Below are positions 5,012-5,690 of a DNA stretch of 5,690 nt, piece after piece. The notes under the pieces were generated by a model, which saw only the letters and a program-made list of their open reading frames with translations, was not told the origin of the DNA and made no database searches. Position 1 is the stretch's first letter. The number at the start of each line of letters is the position of its first letter. This DNA comes from Woeseia sp. (GTDB taxonomy: Bacteria > Pseudomonadota > Gammaproteobacteria > Steroidobacterales > Woeseiaceae). Location of the stretch: assembly GCA_018701055.1 (NCBI GenBank), contig JABIUH010000444.1, positions 1 through 5,690 on the forward strand, in the 5' to 3' direction. The position numbers were made by a program, and so were the translations under genes.

Positions 5012-5690
5012 GTCACTTTAGCCTGATTCGCAACGGCAGCGGCAGCAGCGGCGACAGCATCCGGATCGCCAAGGAATTCTCGGGACATAGGGGCCAGGTT
5101 GTCGTCAAGAGTGTATGCGAGCGGCACGCCGGTCGGAATATTGAAGCCGGTAATTTCATCTTCAGAAACGTCATCCAGCATTTTGACGAGCGCACGGAGG
5201 CTGTTGCCATGCGCGGCAATGAGTACATTTTTCCCAGCGCGCAATTCCGGAACAACAAATTCATCCCAGAAAGGCAAGACTCTATTGAGCGTAGTGGCTA
5301 ACGACTCGGTGGCAGGCAGTTCTTCGATACCCGCATAACGCACGTCATGGCTTGGGTGACGATCGTCATCGACTTCCAACGGAGGTGGTGTGGTCGCGTA
5401 ACTTCTGCGCCAAATATGGACCTGTTTGTCCCCATACTTTGCGGCGGTTTCCGCCTTGTTCAGGCCTTGTAAGGCACCGTAGTGACGTTCGTTAAGGCGC
5501 CAATCACGAACAACTGGAATCCAGACTCGATCCATTTCATCAAGCATGATCCACAAGGTTTCAATCGCACGTTTAAGAACGGAGGTAAAAGCAATGTCGA
5601 ACTTGTCATCAAGCTCTTTGAGCAGCTTTCCAGCATCCGATGCTTCTTGGCGGCCCTTTTCCGTAAGTTCAACATCCGTCCAGCCTGTGA
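5008..5690 (-). CDS. gpmA: 2,3-bisphosphoglycerate-dependent phosphoglycerate mutase, N-terminus beyond the window
   Basis: Glycolytic/gluconeogenic enzyme interconverting 3- and 2-phosphoglycerate. The reading frame is open from the right edge: it begins TGWTDVELTEKGRQEA, which is the region just after the N-terminal RHGES motif, and continues for about 226 residues to a TGA at 5010-5008. Roughly 20 N-terminal residues, including the phosphorylated His, are therefore off the window, giving the usual total of about 250 aa. Visible active-site features are TSVLKRAIET, LNERHYGAL (the acid/base Glu codon at 5490-5488) and AAHGNSLRALVK (second catalytic His, codon 5211-5209). The C-terminus ends in GDPDAVAAAAAAVANQ, the normal tail of this family. 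A shorter frame could begin at the ATG at 5556-5554, but that would discard conserved sequence, so the gene clearly extends upstream. The stop overlaps the GTG start of the gamma-carbonic anhydrase gene. Confidence 0.95.
   Translation of the reverse strand, partial: TGWTDVELTEKGRQEASDAGKLLKELDDKFDIAFTSVLKRAIETLWIMLDEMDRVWIPVVRDWRLNERHYGALQGLNKAETAAKYGDKQVHIWRRSYATTPPPLEVDDDRHPSHDVRYAGIEELPATESLATTLNRVLPFWDEFVVPELRAGKNVLIAAHGNSLRALVKMLDDVSEDEITGFNIPTGVPLAYTLDDNLAPMSREFLGDPDAVAAAAAAVANQAKVT

Noticed and set aside
5020..5060. GCN-rich stretch giving a poly-Ala segment at the GpmA C-terminus.
   Set aside because: An Ala-rich GDPxAxAAAAAAVANQ tail is usual in this enzyme family, so it is neither an expansion nor an anomaly.

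Overview
The window looks like ordinary chromosome from a free-living proteobacterium, most likely a gammaproteobacterium. The protein families (an AlkK-like acyl-CoA ligase, TesB, a YrdA/PaaY-type gamma-carbonic anhydrase, and a GpmA with the usual Ala-rich tail) fit that group, and base composition looks close to 50% G+C. There are no transposase, phage, tRNA, rRNA or CRISPR signatures. The lineage is an inference from family resemblance, not from a search.

Layout. At the left edge the first 70 codons of a cysteine synthase run leftwards on the minus strand. A 137-bp divergent gap separates it from a rightward 57-codon gene for a two-helix membrane microprotein of the PLDc_N type (350-523). 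A 175-bp gap then leads to a probable two-gene operon: an AlkK-like fatty acyl-CoA ligase (699-2330) and, 36 bp later, a short-chain dehydrogenase/reductase fold protein (2367-3119) that has lost most of the SDR catalytic residues. Next comes a 426-bp non-coding region (3120-3545) holding a 2.3-copy tandem array with a 118-bp period, built around a palindromic element (ends CGTCATTGCGAG ... CTCGCGATGACG). Acyl-CoA thioesterase II (tesB, 3546-4448) follows on the plus strand. It converges, across 38 bp, on a minus-strand pair: phosphoglycerate mutase gpmA (5008 to beyond the right edge) and a gamma-carbonic anhydrase-like hexapeptide protein (4487-5011). That pair overlaps by 4 nt (GTGA).

How the genes fit together. 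The plus-strand genes centre on acyl-CoA. The ligase makes acyl-CoA from free fatty acid and ATP, TesB hydrolyses acyl-CoA back to acid and CoA, and the SDR-like protein is probably co-expressed with the ligase. The flanking minus-strand genes (cysteine biosynthesis, glycolysis, gamma-CA fold) are housekeeping and not obviously connected.

I see no clear new biological system. The two things most worth a second look are the SDR-fold protein with a largely dismantled active site (Lys to Glu in the YxxxK motif and other changes), and the 118-bp tandem palindromic repeat array upstream of tesB.
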